A DNA stretch of 64,000 bases from Paramacrobiotus metropolitanus (lineage: Eukaryota > Tardigrada > Eutardigrada > Parachela > Macrobiotidae), in assembly GCF_019649055.1 (NCBI RefSeq), contig NW_026570343.1, forward strand, positions 1 to 64,000, in the 5' to 3' direction. Made by a program: the position numbers and the translations under genes. Of this stretch, positions 32,701-45,200 are shown in pieces. The notes below the pieces were generated by a model. That model worked only from the letters and a program-made list of their open reading frames with translations. It searched no databases and was not told the DNA's origin. How positions within the stretch are numbered: position 1 is the stretch's first letter; every line of letters begins with the position of its first letter.

Positions 32701-34510
32701 AAATATGAAAATTGTTTTGAAGTCTGCGGTATATAATACATACTTAGTATAGACATGAAAATATATCAATGAGCAATACGATATACATATGTATATGTTT
32801 TAATGTGAACAACAGCACTATGAGAATGTGAATAAAAACCGTGACATTGTTTTAATTTCCAGCATTTACATTTTCTTTCAGCAAATGTTTGCTTTCAGCT
32901 TTTCGGCTTTTTTATTTTTACGTCGTACTATAGTCATCAGTGTTGTTATTCAAACACTTAATTGGAAATTAAAAGGGAAAAATCAAAGTCACTATTACAT
33001 TTATTTTTCCTTGTAGGTTTGAAGAAGTTAAACACAGTTTAACAGCCTAATTTTGGGTGGAAATTTCTGCGTCAAAGATTGTCGTTGGCGATACAGCGGG
33101 GAATGCGGCCTCAGTTTTGGGAAAATGGAAGGAGCAGAAAAGTTAAACGAAGTTTTACTGTTGTAAAATTGTGATGTTTTTTTGATTATCTAATAATACG
33201 TTGTACCACACACAGGTGAACAAAGATATACTATTTCGGGTACTAACTAATTTACTTACTACTATAAATATTCACTTACTTGTGTTTACGAAATTACAAC
33301 GCGCCTTATGACCTGACGTCGTCATATTGTTCCAATCATGTAAGGTGAAATCTCCAGGAAGATATGCAGATTGCCACAGATACGTCTTTAGACAAACAAG
33401 GATTCCTTCGCAGTGGATGGTGAAATGTTCCAGTGCCAGTTAGCGGTAGTTAAATTACGACAACGCCAATGTGGCAACACGAAAAATGGTTTTGAATGCG
33501 AACAATCGGTGTTGGCCTGGAAAATTGACGCGCTAAATCGAGAAACACGTTCGAAGTCTTCTTTCTGTAAAGTAGCAAAATGTTTACGGCTTAAAACTGA
33601 GTACGTAGTATCTACTGAATACATAGTGTTCATGTGGTGATGCAAGTACTTACTATAGTGTGAGAAGGACTGGTAACAAACCGTTTGACGTCATCACTCT
33701 CGCATACACGAAAGGGCGGCTGCCATGGGGACAGATGCGCGTTTTTCACGGTTTTCGTCAGTTTTCTCAGCAGATTTCTGTTCTCTTCTAGTTCTACCCC
33801 CCGAAACTGGGATTTAAATATTCAATATAATAATATTAAAGTCTCAGAAAGCTTTTAATGAGAAAAAACTTCAGAATACCTTTTAAAAGGGACCACAAAG
33901 TCTGTGGGACTATGGTAAGCATTAGCACAGCAGTGCTTTCTGTATGCGACAGTGATGACGTAGTCGACCGCTGCGCAGTTCGTTCCCAGTCCTTCTAGCT
34001 ATAGTAAGTTCTTGGGTGATGCCATATTATTCCGTTTCACTACAGCCAGATTACGAGAGAGCGAAGTTGGGAACATGCACTCATGCAGCAACCACGAATT
34101 CAGAGAAATGCCATACGAAAAGTCGAATGCACTTCCCAAAAATCCTTTCCGTTAAAAATATGATTAATTTTGTTCAGAGTCTAAATTTAAAAACTAAATT
34201 CTTGTGACTGTTTGAGTTTGACTGTTGACAGACTCTTGACCATTTAAACCCCCGTTTTCGACATTGGGCATAAAAAACTCATTTATTGAAACTGCCGCTT
34301 TGGGCGGTTAGGTAGTAGTTCGCTGGACGCAATACGATTATACGCCCAGCTGCTCGATTGCGAAATCTGCAAGCTGCAAATTTGCAACTTCAGAAGGCAG
34401 AAAATAATTAGTTTAAACTTGGATAATTTCGCCATCGTTTTAATCATCCAGATTTATTCCTCCGGATCAACTGGGTATTTGTCCGAACAATTTGGCGAGG
34501 ATTCGCTATT
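32701..34510. other. Region upstream of PWP1; no gene supported
   Basis: AT-rich. It may hold the missing 5' exon of the fucosyltransferase on the minus strand, which I could not identify. Confidence 0.45.
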
Positions 34511-37500
34511 ATGAATTTCATCTCGTGTGCTGCATGGGTACGGCGATATAGTCTTCTGCAGGCAACTGTAACATGCTAGAACATGTTTTGATTATACTGC
34601 AGATTCCCCGCGGAGTCGCCAAATCCACACCCGACACGGTATCCCATTTTTCCTCTATCACCAATGAATTTCCTTGTAAAATTGGTGATTTTTCGCAGGT
34701 CGTCCTGACCACGGAGGAGCTGCGGGATTTGTTTGCCGAGCAGCGCGGTGACGAACCCAAAGAAGAGCCAGGGTGGGTTCTCTGGCTTCTGCCCGCGTTT
34801 TCTTGGGATTTATGGCGCTGTGTGTTTGTTGCATGGATAGATCGGAAGCAGAAGATGATGATTATGACAAAAAGCGAGTGAAGAAGGAGGACGATGAAGA
34901 GAGCGATGCGGAGTGGGAGGAAGAAGAGGGCGCTGAGGACCCCAAAGGATCGGGTTTCGCTGTCAGCAGTCTCTCCCACTTTCCCTCCAACCAGGACGAT
35001 CCCTACGTCACCGTCAAGGATGATGTGAGTGGGAGTTTTTTCGTGCATTGCGTTTCGTTTTTCCCATATAATGTAACGCTCTTCCGACATTTTAAATTAT
35101 TTTCTGAAATTCTTCAAATTTCCTGATATTAAAATTTTGGATAAATTACTGTTTTTAGTGATTGATCGCACCATTTTACATAAAATGGAACGTTATTTTT
35201 CCTCTAGAATTTATGATATTGTGCTGGTGTTGGAATGACTGGAATCTTCGAATAAAATTTAAATGAATCGTTTTGGATCTGGTTTTGTTGCGAAATTTTG
35301 CTGATAAGATACGCTTTTATTTTCCTGACTGTACTGTTTTTAGCTTTTAAATGTAAATAAGTAAACGTTGTTGATATGAAATGTTTTTGTGTCGCATACT
35401 TCCATTTCCTGTGCTTTTCTTGACCATATATAATTCGATTTGATTACGGAAGCAATTAGTGCTAATTATTTTGTTGTTGGTTGCTGATGTGACTGACGAA
35501 TGTTTGTAGTGCAGTGGCATTAGTTCAACTAGAGCGTTAAGGCAGCTTGTCGATATTTTGAATACTTCTATGTGAGAGAAAAATTGGACAGTTTTTGTTA
35601 AAATAAATTTCATTCATCACGCGTTGAACAAGAAAATACTGTAAATGACTAGCGACGCTTAACGGGATGTAACTGTTTCCAACATGCCAATTTTATTGAC
35701 AACTTTGAGAATTTGTTGTGCGCCTTTGGTTGGTCTGTTCTCGAAGTGCAAAGATTCATTAGAAACCTTATAAATTGCACTTTTTAACATATAAGTTTTT
35801 AAAATGAAGCCTAAAAGTGCAAACGGGATATAAAATATTATGTTGTATGTGCCCCAAAAAAACAACGCTGAAGCACCCAATGGGGCAACTTCAAGTTTGC
35901 TGTTTCTAAATATAACGTATAATTTTTTTACATATTGGATTTATTTGGAAAAAATCTTGTGTAAAAAATAGTAAAGATATAAATTTTTAAACATGAAACT
36001 AATTCCCCTAACTGAGAAAACCACTGAGCGTTGGAATTCGAATGACTCAATTCCAAAACCAAAAAACCCAGTATGTAAAATAATTTTGTCTTTCCAACGG
36101 TACCAAGAACAGCCAATTCCATTGCGGCAATGGATTACAAGGCGCGTAGAACTGTCCAAACTTTAATTCTAGTAAATATGGGTTTTTGTTTTTCGAAAAT
36201 GGTCCTCTGCATCGGCGCAGAAAAGTAAACATACCACCACGCTACCTGCAGGCTGCATATAGCGTTCATCAAATCGCAGTCTGCGCGCGGTAGCACCGCA
36301 ACGTAGACACGCAGCCCGCGTGCGGTTGTTTGCGGTTCGGTTTGAGAGGAGATGGCAGTTAAGTGAATCGAACGTACTGCTGGACCCGAGCGTCGTTTTA
36401 GACCCACGGTACCTTTTGATCTTTTACACAGTTGTGCTTTTATTTGGATCTTCGATTTTCGAAAAAACATCCATTTTAAAGAGCATTTTTTTCTACCTGG
36501 GAAACTGTAGCTATTGTAACTCCTCTGAAAATGAAGGCAAAACAGTTACCTCGCCTTAATTAGTCCATATATGTTTTATGTATTAAATGTTTTCAGTCTG
36601 AGTTCTGCGGTGAGTTGCACCGTGATCGCGCTTGCGAACGGAAGTTGTGTGATTGAAATCGCTTGATATTTGTTTCAGGAGGAGGAGGATTCGGAAGCGG
36701 AGGATTTCCAGATCCGCCCCGGCGATAATCTCTTGGCGGTGGGCCATGTTGACGAAGATGCCAATATTTTGGAAATTTACGGTAAATTCGGCATGAACGT
36801 TCGCCACATTTGTGTTTTTCTGCGGTAAAACATTGATATTAGTTTTTCGGTTAATTTCTGTCACTTTTTATTTTCCATGACTGACATAATTATCTATTGC
36901 AGTGTTTTATCACGCTTTCTTTATGGTATAAGTACCGTATTGCAGTTTTCTATTTCTTTTTTTTATTCAATAATTATTGCATTACACTTGTCTGCTTCTC
37001 TTTTTTACTGCAGTAATTATTACACAATTATTATAGTTTTTTGTTTTTTTTCATTCCATAATTACTGTCTTGCAGTTTTCTGTAAGTTCTTTTTAATCCA
37101 TAATTAATAAAATTTCCTGTATCATTTTTTATTACATTGTTACGCATTATAATTTTCTGTTGATTTTTCCACCATTTTTTTGTGTAATTCTTACAATAAT
37201 TTTTTGACACGATGGATGTGGGATTTGTAGTGTATAACGAAGAGAACGATGATTTCTACATCCATCACGACATGATTTTGCCATCATATCCGTTGGCGCT
37301 GGAATGGTTGAACTACCAATCCGGACAAACCGAAGAATCAGGTGCCATTTTCGCTTTTTTTTAAAATTGTCCGCAGTAAAATCTTTTTTCTTTTGCGTTT
37401 TCTGTTGTTACATGTACTGCGTATATTATACGTTTATGGCCATTGATTACGTTTACGATTATACGTTCAATACGACGGTCTTGGAAGCGATAAAAACATA

Positions 37501-40500
37501 AAAAGAAAACCATTTAGAGAGAATTTCAAGATTTTTGAACATTTTGAACGTTATCAATCTGTTTCAGTTTTTTGTCGATTGTGTCAATAAGCCATTGCAC
37601 TACATTATTCGTTGTCTTGACGTACTGTTCGCTCGCTTTTGGTATTCTGAACGTGGTGGTCACAATACTTAATTTTCAAAATTAAACTAATTACAACTGT
37701 ACAGAAACTAGAAAAATAAAATTTTGAAAATTTATTTATAAACGAAACAAAACTTACTTGCAGAAAAAAAATATAAACAAAATTCTGCTGAGCAAAGAAG
37801 GAAAAATCATTTTTAAAAAAAATTCGCTAAGAAATGAAAATGATGTTTTTCAAAATTGTTCGGAATATTTTCATAATGCAGTTGTGCGTCTGACGTCTGC
37901 AGGCAACTTTGTGGCCGTGGGCAGCATGGACGATGTCATCCAGATCTGGGATGTGGACGTCGTCAACGCCCTGGAACCGGCCTACGAATTAAAAGCCCGC
38001 AGAAAGCGGAAAAAGACCGGCGCAGCGGTGAGTAAATTCGTAGTTGGTTAAGTAATTTTTTTGTCCTATTTTTCGCAATTTCTTAGGCGACTTCCGGTCA
38101 TTCGGACGCCGTCCTGTGTCTAACCTGGAATACGTTGGCGCCGCACGTCTTGGCTAGCGGTTCGGCGGATCAGAGCGTGATTTTATGGGATTTGGATGAA
38201 TTAACCGCCAGCACCGTTTTAAGCGATTTTTCAGATAAAGTGCAGAGTATTCGGTGGCGTCCGCATCATGCGCAGCAGATCCTATGTGGCTCCTGTGACA
38301 AGTGAGAAAATTGTTTGTTTTTTTTATTTTGATTATATCCAAATATTTTCTCAGCTTTTCGGTTTCATTTTTCACTTTGGATTTTTCGGTTATTTCGTCG
38401 TTTGCTTGCAATAGGTTTCGTTATAATAAATATTTTTATAGAAAATTGTCAGTTATTTATTGAATTAAATTTCTTTCCTTTTTTAACACTTAAACATCGA
38501 AAAATTATATAAGCGGCAAATTGAACATTGTGCTTGAAATCCTTAAAAATTTAAATTTAATAATTTCCCGTTTGAAGCTAACTAAGAAGGCGACCGCTGG
38601 ATGGCGTTCATCTATGGTGCCGCTGTTCTGCGTTTCTCTACGCTGTTCCTTTTGTAAAGACTTTTAGCGGTGCTGTGTTCTTTGTTACACTTTTTCTCCG
38701 TGTTAAATTTCATTCCCCACTTTGCATTCTTTTAATGTTTTTGAAATAAGTGCAGTAAAAATTAATTTTCACTTATTTAAATTGTTTTATAATCGGTAAA
38801 TGGTTATTTCCAGTGAACGGTTTTTATGGTTATTATTTTATAAACATTAAGTGTTTAATTATTGTGTTGTTATTGTATGATTACGTTGTATGGTTGTTTT
38901 CTGATTATTTCCCTTTTTTTGAACTTCCGTCGCGGTGCGTTTTTATTAAAAGTGTATGTCTTTCAGAGTTGTCCGCTTGTTTGATTGCCGTTACAAAAAA
39001 TCCAAATCCACCGCGTGGAATGTTGCCGGCGAAGTGGAGCGCGTGTTGTGGTCTACGCGGGATAATTCGTATTTCCATGTAAAGAATTAGCACATTAATT
39101 CATATTTTTTTAAAAAAATAATTAGCGCAATAATTCGTATTTCTGTGTCAAGAATTAGCGCATTAATTCATCTTTTTTAAATAATTAGCGCAATAATTCG
39201 TATTTCTAATTTTTATGCACATAAATCAGCGAATTAATTCCTATTTTGTGCACATAATTCGCGCATTAATTCGTATTTATATGCAGATAATATGCGCATT
39301 AGTCGTTTCTTATGTAAATAATTAGCGCATTAAATACACATTTTTATATAAATAATCAGCGCATTCATTCGTATATTTAAGTAAATAATTAGCGCGATAA
39401 TTCATATTTTTGTACAACTAATTGCTGTTTTTGTACAAATGATTTGCGCAAGATTTTATATGTTTATGATAATAATTTGCCAATTAATTCTAATTTTTAA
39501 ACAAGTCATCCCTCTGATAATTCGTCGATCGCATTGGGCGATTGCTAAATTTTTAGAAATGTTGTTTGAATACAGGTGAGTGATGACGCCGGTGGATTGT
39601 ACATGTTCGACGTGCGCAACACGGACAATCACGTCTTCCACGTGGACGCCCACGAGAAAGCCGTCGGCGGACTGACGGAGAGTGCGCTGGCGCCCGGACT
39701 GCTCCTCACCGTCTCCGAGGATAAATACGTCAAAATCTGGGATGCGGATCCCGCGCGCAACACCATCGAACCCGTTTATTCCCAGCGACTTAAAATGGTA
39801 CCAATTTTTATTCTCGAGTTTTGCCGAGGTTTTTGGAAAAGGTGTATTTCGATTTTACAATTAATTATTTTCTATCTTTGGTAGGCGGGTAAATTTTGAA
39901 TTAGTAAATTAAACTGTCGAATCGTTTGAGGAATTTTATATACTTGCTGTTATTTTTTAAATTTTTTCCGTGTACTGTGAAAATTAGAATTGGGAATTTA
40001 CTGTAGTTTAAATTTATTTTTGGAGTTCTATCACGAATGGTGTGAATGCTTTATAATTTACTTTAATGAATCTGTTTTATAAATTTTTTGTAAAATTTAT
40101 TTCTAGAATTCTTTCCAAATTATGTTAATGGGTTTTTAAGTAAGCAGTTGTTATTTATGTAATTTGCTTTTTAAATTATAATATCAGTCTTGTAAGGTGT
40201 GTGATTACCTATTTTGTTTTTCTTTGCAAATTATTTGGGAACGTATTCCTTTTAAATCTGGAATATTTTCCTATCTTAGAACTTGATTTGTAAACTTGAT
40301 TTGTAAGGGGAATTGTGTGAAACCGTTTTGGGAAATTATTCTTTGGGAGTCGAGAATATTCAATTTCGCTGATTTTATTGGTGTGGCGCGTCCACTGCAT
40401 TTTTTATTGAAATTATATGCAGATAATTGTCCGGCGTTAGATTGACGAAATTGCTGATTTTTCAGGGTGAGTTGCAGTTTGCCACATTTTCCCCGAATTC

Positions 40501-41375
40501 TCCCTACATCGTCGCAGTGGCGGGTGATGATTCGGATTCCAACCTGCGGGTTGTAAATTTGCTCGGTTATTCCGACGGTAATTGGATATTAATTTCTGGA
40601 ATTTAAATCGCCTTTTAATTAAATAAAAATATAAGCAATGATATCATTAAAAAATTGAAGGTGGTTTAAATGATTAACTGAAGCTCAACAGGAACAAATA
40701 GAATACTGTAGAAATAAATTCAGTAATTACGAGATAATTGATAACACAATTGTGTTATTAATAATTGATAACACAGTTTTTTTTTATTTGAATTTTTGAA
40801 TAGTTTGCTTATCCAAATCCCTTTGTTCGTAATTGATGATTGATTAATGAAATTTAAATGAATAATTCAGTTACAGTACAGCGTAGAATATCATCTTGGT
40901 GCGTTTCTTATGTAATTCACTCGTAATATACGCGCAAATTTTCATGACATATTTTATTTTAATAATTTTGTTGTAATTGAATTTTGTAATGTTTTTTGTA
41001 TTTATTAGTATTTGTGATGTTTTTTTTGTAATTTGTAAAAATTGATTTTCCCATTCGTAAGTGTATCGTTTTGCAGAAATCAGCCGGAGGTTTCAGTCTC
41101 GCATTCCGCAAGAATTTCAGCCTAAAGCCGAAGAAAACGCGGATAACGGCGGAGAGATTGCGGAGCCGAAGAGTATAAATCAGCGAAAAATCACACTGAA
41201 GAATCGAAAGGCAGGAACGGCACCGACAGTCCGCAACAACGCCGGAAAACGCAAAGCGGGAAAAGCCACGGAGCGGTCCAAAAAGTGGAAGAAAGACCAG
41301 AAGATCCCGGGCAATAAATATGTGAATAAATCCGGGAAGAAAAAGTTTTTTAAAGTCGGCAAAAAGCCGCAGTGA
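34511..41375 (+). CDS. PWP1: PWP1 homologue, periodic tryptophan (WD-repeat) protein 1
   Basis: Twelve exons: 34511-34537, 34603-34638, 34699-34772, 34841-35024, 36679-36781, 37231-37341, 37903-38027, 38087-38301, 38967-39078, 39576-39797, 40466-40577, 41077-41375. All junctions are GT-AG and in phase; the product is 539 aa. The start MNFISCAAW|IPRGVAK and TPDT|VVLTTEEL match the PWP1 N-terminus only when two tiny introns are removed. An acidic segment (47-90) is followed by DPYVTVKDD, FYIHHDMILPSYPLALEWLN, and WD units (VIQIWDVD, SVILWDLD, VVRLFDCR, KYVKIWDAD, LRVVNLL). PWP1 acts in the nucleolus in ribosomal RNA production and growth control. The last 95 residues are unusually Lys/Arg-rich (KRKAGKA, KKWKKD, KKKFFK), a likely nucleolar signal longer than in vertebrate PWP1. 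AATAAA is at 41449-41454. Confidence 0.93.
35500..35535 (+). repeat. SINE-like tRNA-related copy in PWP1 intron 4
   Basis: TAGTGCAGTGG (35507-35517) fits a pol III box A, followed by GTTCAACTA near 35523, close to box B but with short spacing. Confidence 0.4.
37588..37606 (-). repeat. SINE-like head in PWP1 intron 6
   Basis: The minus strand reads TAGTGCAATGG (37592-37602), the same box A-like word as other copies. Confidence 0.4.
39083..39500. repeat. AT-rich minisatellite in PWP1 intron 9
   Basis: About a dozen degenerate units of roughly 30-35 bp, of the form AATAATTAGCGCATTAATTCGTATTT, fill nearly the whole 497-bp intron. Confidence 0.8.
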
Positions 41376-41448
41376 ATTAGAAATTTCTGTTTAAGCAGGA
41401 TGTTGTGTTCTTTTGTGGATTAAGCAAAGAAAGTGCCGGCTTGGAGAA

Positions 41449-41454
41449 AATAAA
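41449..41454 (+). promoter_or_regulatory. PolyA signal of PWP1
   Basis: AATAAA 74 bp after the stop codon. Confidence 0.7.
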
Positions 41455-41459
41455 ACGTA

Positions 41460-42295
41460 ATAAGAAGGTTATGTGGTTGACGAACACATCAAAAGCACAT
41501 TACCCTGGTAAATAAATTGAATAAGTTTTTTTCCGATTTTCCATGGTTTCTATATGCTAATTTTTTAGTATTACTCTGTATCTTTCAAGATTATACAAAA
41601 AAATGTGACACAGGAATGAACAGAAACAAAGCTACGAATTTTCGAAGACGTACTCTAGGTTTGAACAGCGAGTGGTATGGGCCACCGCACACGAGCGTCA
41701 GTTACGTTGCCACGTGCCAACCAAGGATGTGGCACTCGGCTCGCTACGCTACGATCAACTCCAATGCGTGTTCGCCGTTGGCTCACGAAATTCACCCAAA
41801 TCAAAACGTCAAATTTTGCGTGGCGTTTGATTTTTAGATAGAGTGACTGATAGACAAGCGTTTTTCTGATTTTACCATAATTGTGGCTTCGAAAAGATTA
41901 TGATGTTGGAAATCATCTAATCAACGATTCTATCTGAGTCAAAATGGTAAACGCGCTGCTGAAGTCGTGAATATCGTGCGTGCACTTTCCGTAATTTGAG
42001 TTTTCTTCGGATTTTTCATTTTTGAATTTGCCTAATTTGACCTGATTTCTGCTCGTCCGATGGGCTTCTGACGAACAGCATGTGTCGTACAGTTCTCTCT
42101 GCCTTATCTTATCAGCGCCCTTGAGTCCTCCTGATTACACTGCACTGCTTGACAATCAGGCCAACTGGGGCATGCGAGTGTCTGGTGAGAAAGTCGCGTT
42201 GATGCTGCGAGATTCAGGAACCTTGATCATTTAGCTCCACATTCACGGATTTTCCGATAGTTTAGTTTTATTTTCCCTCGTATCTTTTCCCGAAA
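41460..42295. other. Interval between PWP1 and the transporter
   Basis: No gene; an 106-codon frame at 41517-41837 has no motif. Presumably holds the promoter of the downstream gene; no clear TATA or initiator stands out. Confidence 0.5.
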
Positions 42296-45200
42296 ATGAT
42301 GCCATCCGACCCATTATTATCCCCTGCTAATCCCGAGGAGCGTCCGCGGTACGAGAACTTCTTCTCCGTATCGCGCGACAAGAAGATCATTCTGGCGACG
42401 TTATGCTTGGTGAGTTGAAAATATTCCGAAAAATAACCTGTAACGCCTGAGAAATACGGGAAAATTGTGGTTAAATTTGGGATTTTATTGTGGTTTTTAG
42501 CATTTTTAAATGAGAATGTTACGAATGTACTCGTATTTCGCTAGCTAAGAGAACCGAGAACGGCTACAAACTCAGTACAAAGTACGTAGGATGTAGCGAG
42601 CAGTGTAGTGCAGTGGCTTTACACCGGCCTGATCGTTCAAGTCCGATGCTTTACGAATGGCTGCCACACTGTGACAAAAATGTACTAAAATAGAAAACTT
42701 ATGGAAACGGATAAATTATATGAAAGCGGTAGATAATTTCTGCTGGCGAATTATTATGATAAATAATTTTTAATAACAGTAAATTATAAGTTATTACGGA
42801 GAGGCCGATTAAATAAACTTTCGGAGATGCGGTGAAACTGTGTGAAATTAACCGATTTTATTTTTGCAGGGGAATTTCTTCACATCGACTTTCTATGCGT
42901 GCATCGCCGTGTTTTTTCCCTCCTTTGTAAGTAATAAAACATAACGCAGTGTTATATTTTTTCCGTATTGAAAACTAATCAGTTTTTAATTGTGCCGTAA
43001 GGAAATTGATAAATTGTAAAGTATTAAATGTTCTTTTACTAAAATTAATAGGTTTAAAAGTAGTAAGTCTTCCCACATTGAAACTTAATCCTTCGTGTAG
43101 GCGCACGAGAAGGGGGCGACGGAGAGCGATGTGGGATTGATTTTCGGGATTATGCAGCTGGTCATCTTCGTCTTCTCCTTCGTCTGGGGTTTGACGGTGA
43201 GTTGCTTCGGAATATTGAAATTTTCCTTGAATTATTTGTAGATTATCGACACTTTGTTGCCTGAATTAAATCAACCTTCATCTCGCCTTCGAAGTATGGA
43301 AAAATAGTCAAAAATCAAATTAAAACGTTCGAATCAAGTTTTTCTGCATTAAATTTACGCCATATACGTGTGGGTTTTTAGTAATGTTGTTGTGAGAGTC
43401 ATTCTTGTATTTGACACTTACTCTTGTTAATGACCGTTATAAATATCGACGTGTGGAATTTTGCACTTTTTAGGTGAAAATACTGCGAATTCCGCTTGCT
43501 GTTGTATCTGTAGTGGAGTGGCGTAGTTTTCAAAAAATGACATTTTACTGCCGCTTTAGTATGCAAGAATTATGACGTTTTGTTGAATTTGTGATCACGT
43601 CACCTTAATTTTTTGCGTTTGGTTCTGTACTGTACCCGCTTTGTAATTTATTTAGTGATATTCTTGTGACGGTATCGATTTGTTTTGCTATAATTTTAAT
43701 ACATGTACATATTTTTATGTTTGAAATTTGTAATTATTTTTAAATACAGGTACATATTTTCTAAATACACGTACATATTTTGCTGTTGCTTGTCTTTCAA
43801 TGCGGTTAAGAGTTTATCTAGTATCTTTTTGAATTACTGTTTGCAGAGTTGTTTTTCATGGTAAATTAATGTAAGCTTTTAATTGATCCACGGCAGATCC
43901 ACAACATCGGGACCAAGTTCATGTACGTGTCGGGCATCATGGTGGCCGGGAGTGCGGCGGCGCTGATGGGCGTGCTGGAGTACTGTCCCTCCTCCAGCTT
44001 CGTCGCCATGTGCTTCCTCACCCGTCTCGTCGAGGGACTGGGCGCTTCCGCCGTTGTCACGTGTAAGTGTACCTCGCGCATAACCATTGACATACATATC
44101 TGCATACATTTCTGGGAAAAATTTCGAGAAGTGTTTATCGAAATAGCTCGCTTGTTTTATGGTAGACGGTGTAACTTCTTCCGGATTTTGCTACATATTT
44201 CTTTGCAAATGACTTATGAATTAAATTATTTAATTAAATCATGAATTATTAAATTATTTCCGGCATGTTTTGTCAGCCTCTCCGATTTTTCATTTATATT
44301 TGTAAGCGTCCGTGAGTTTTTGGCATTGGTTTTCGTTTAATTTTTTTTTTATCTTTTTTTGATTTAATAAAGTTTTTATCATTGACATTTATAATGTGTT
44401 TTTTATATGAGTTTTTAGACTAAAAAACTGGTGTTAAATGTCATTGAGATGCTGTGTTGTTTAATATGTAAGTATTTAATATTCGGCTGTGCTAGTTGCA
44501 TTTTAGTAATGAGGTTTCGTAGTACAGAGGGTTTGCAAGTGCTTCGGTGTTTAGATGCAACTTATAATTGCTAAGATTTACTGATGGCCAATAACTTCAT
44601 ATTTATTTTCCCCAATGTGTTAATTTTTTTGAATGCCCATTTTTAAAATTTTCAGATGCATAATCTTTTCGGCCGGATAATCCGGTGCTTTTTTTTGTAT
44701 TTTTCCTTGACAGTATTAACCAGACACTACTGCTACAAAATTAGGTACTACCGAAACTTCCATTTGTATTGTGGTAAATCATGCTAGTGTTGCGTTAGTT
44801 GTGGACTACTTCGTAGTGTAGTGGCAGTATTTGAGTCTCTTGGGTAGTCGTTTAACTACAGTTTCAGAATGTGGTAAACTGTGTAAATAATCTGAATAAA
44901 GATATAAAGATTTTACTATTTTTTTAAACCATCTTTAACGCAAAACAGACATGGTGAGTGTTGCATGATGGCTTCCAGATTTTCAAAGGCTACCGCGGTA
45001 TTTGATTCAACGGGATTGCACTTTCACCAGAGCTATGGATGCGTTTTTTTAAATTAGCGGAGTTTTTTTGTTTGTTTGCATTAATTTTTCGGCATTTAAT
45101 TTTTCCCGATTGAATTTATGCAGGAGTTTCACGGTGATCGTGGTCGATTTAGCCAACTAGCATCGGTTGTATTGTAACTTACAATTATCACATTGCAACC

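Noticed and set aside
34573-34602. ATG at 34573 as the PWP1 start (MLEHVLIILQ)
   Set aside because: The exon 34511-34537 (MNFISCAAW) spliced to IPRGVAK matches the conserved PWP1 N-terminus; the 34573 reading is intron.
34773-34840. Reading PWP1 from the ATG at 34773 with a hydrophobic start
   Set aside because: This segment is a 68-bp intron; removing it restores the PWP1 sequence in frame.
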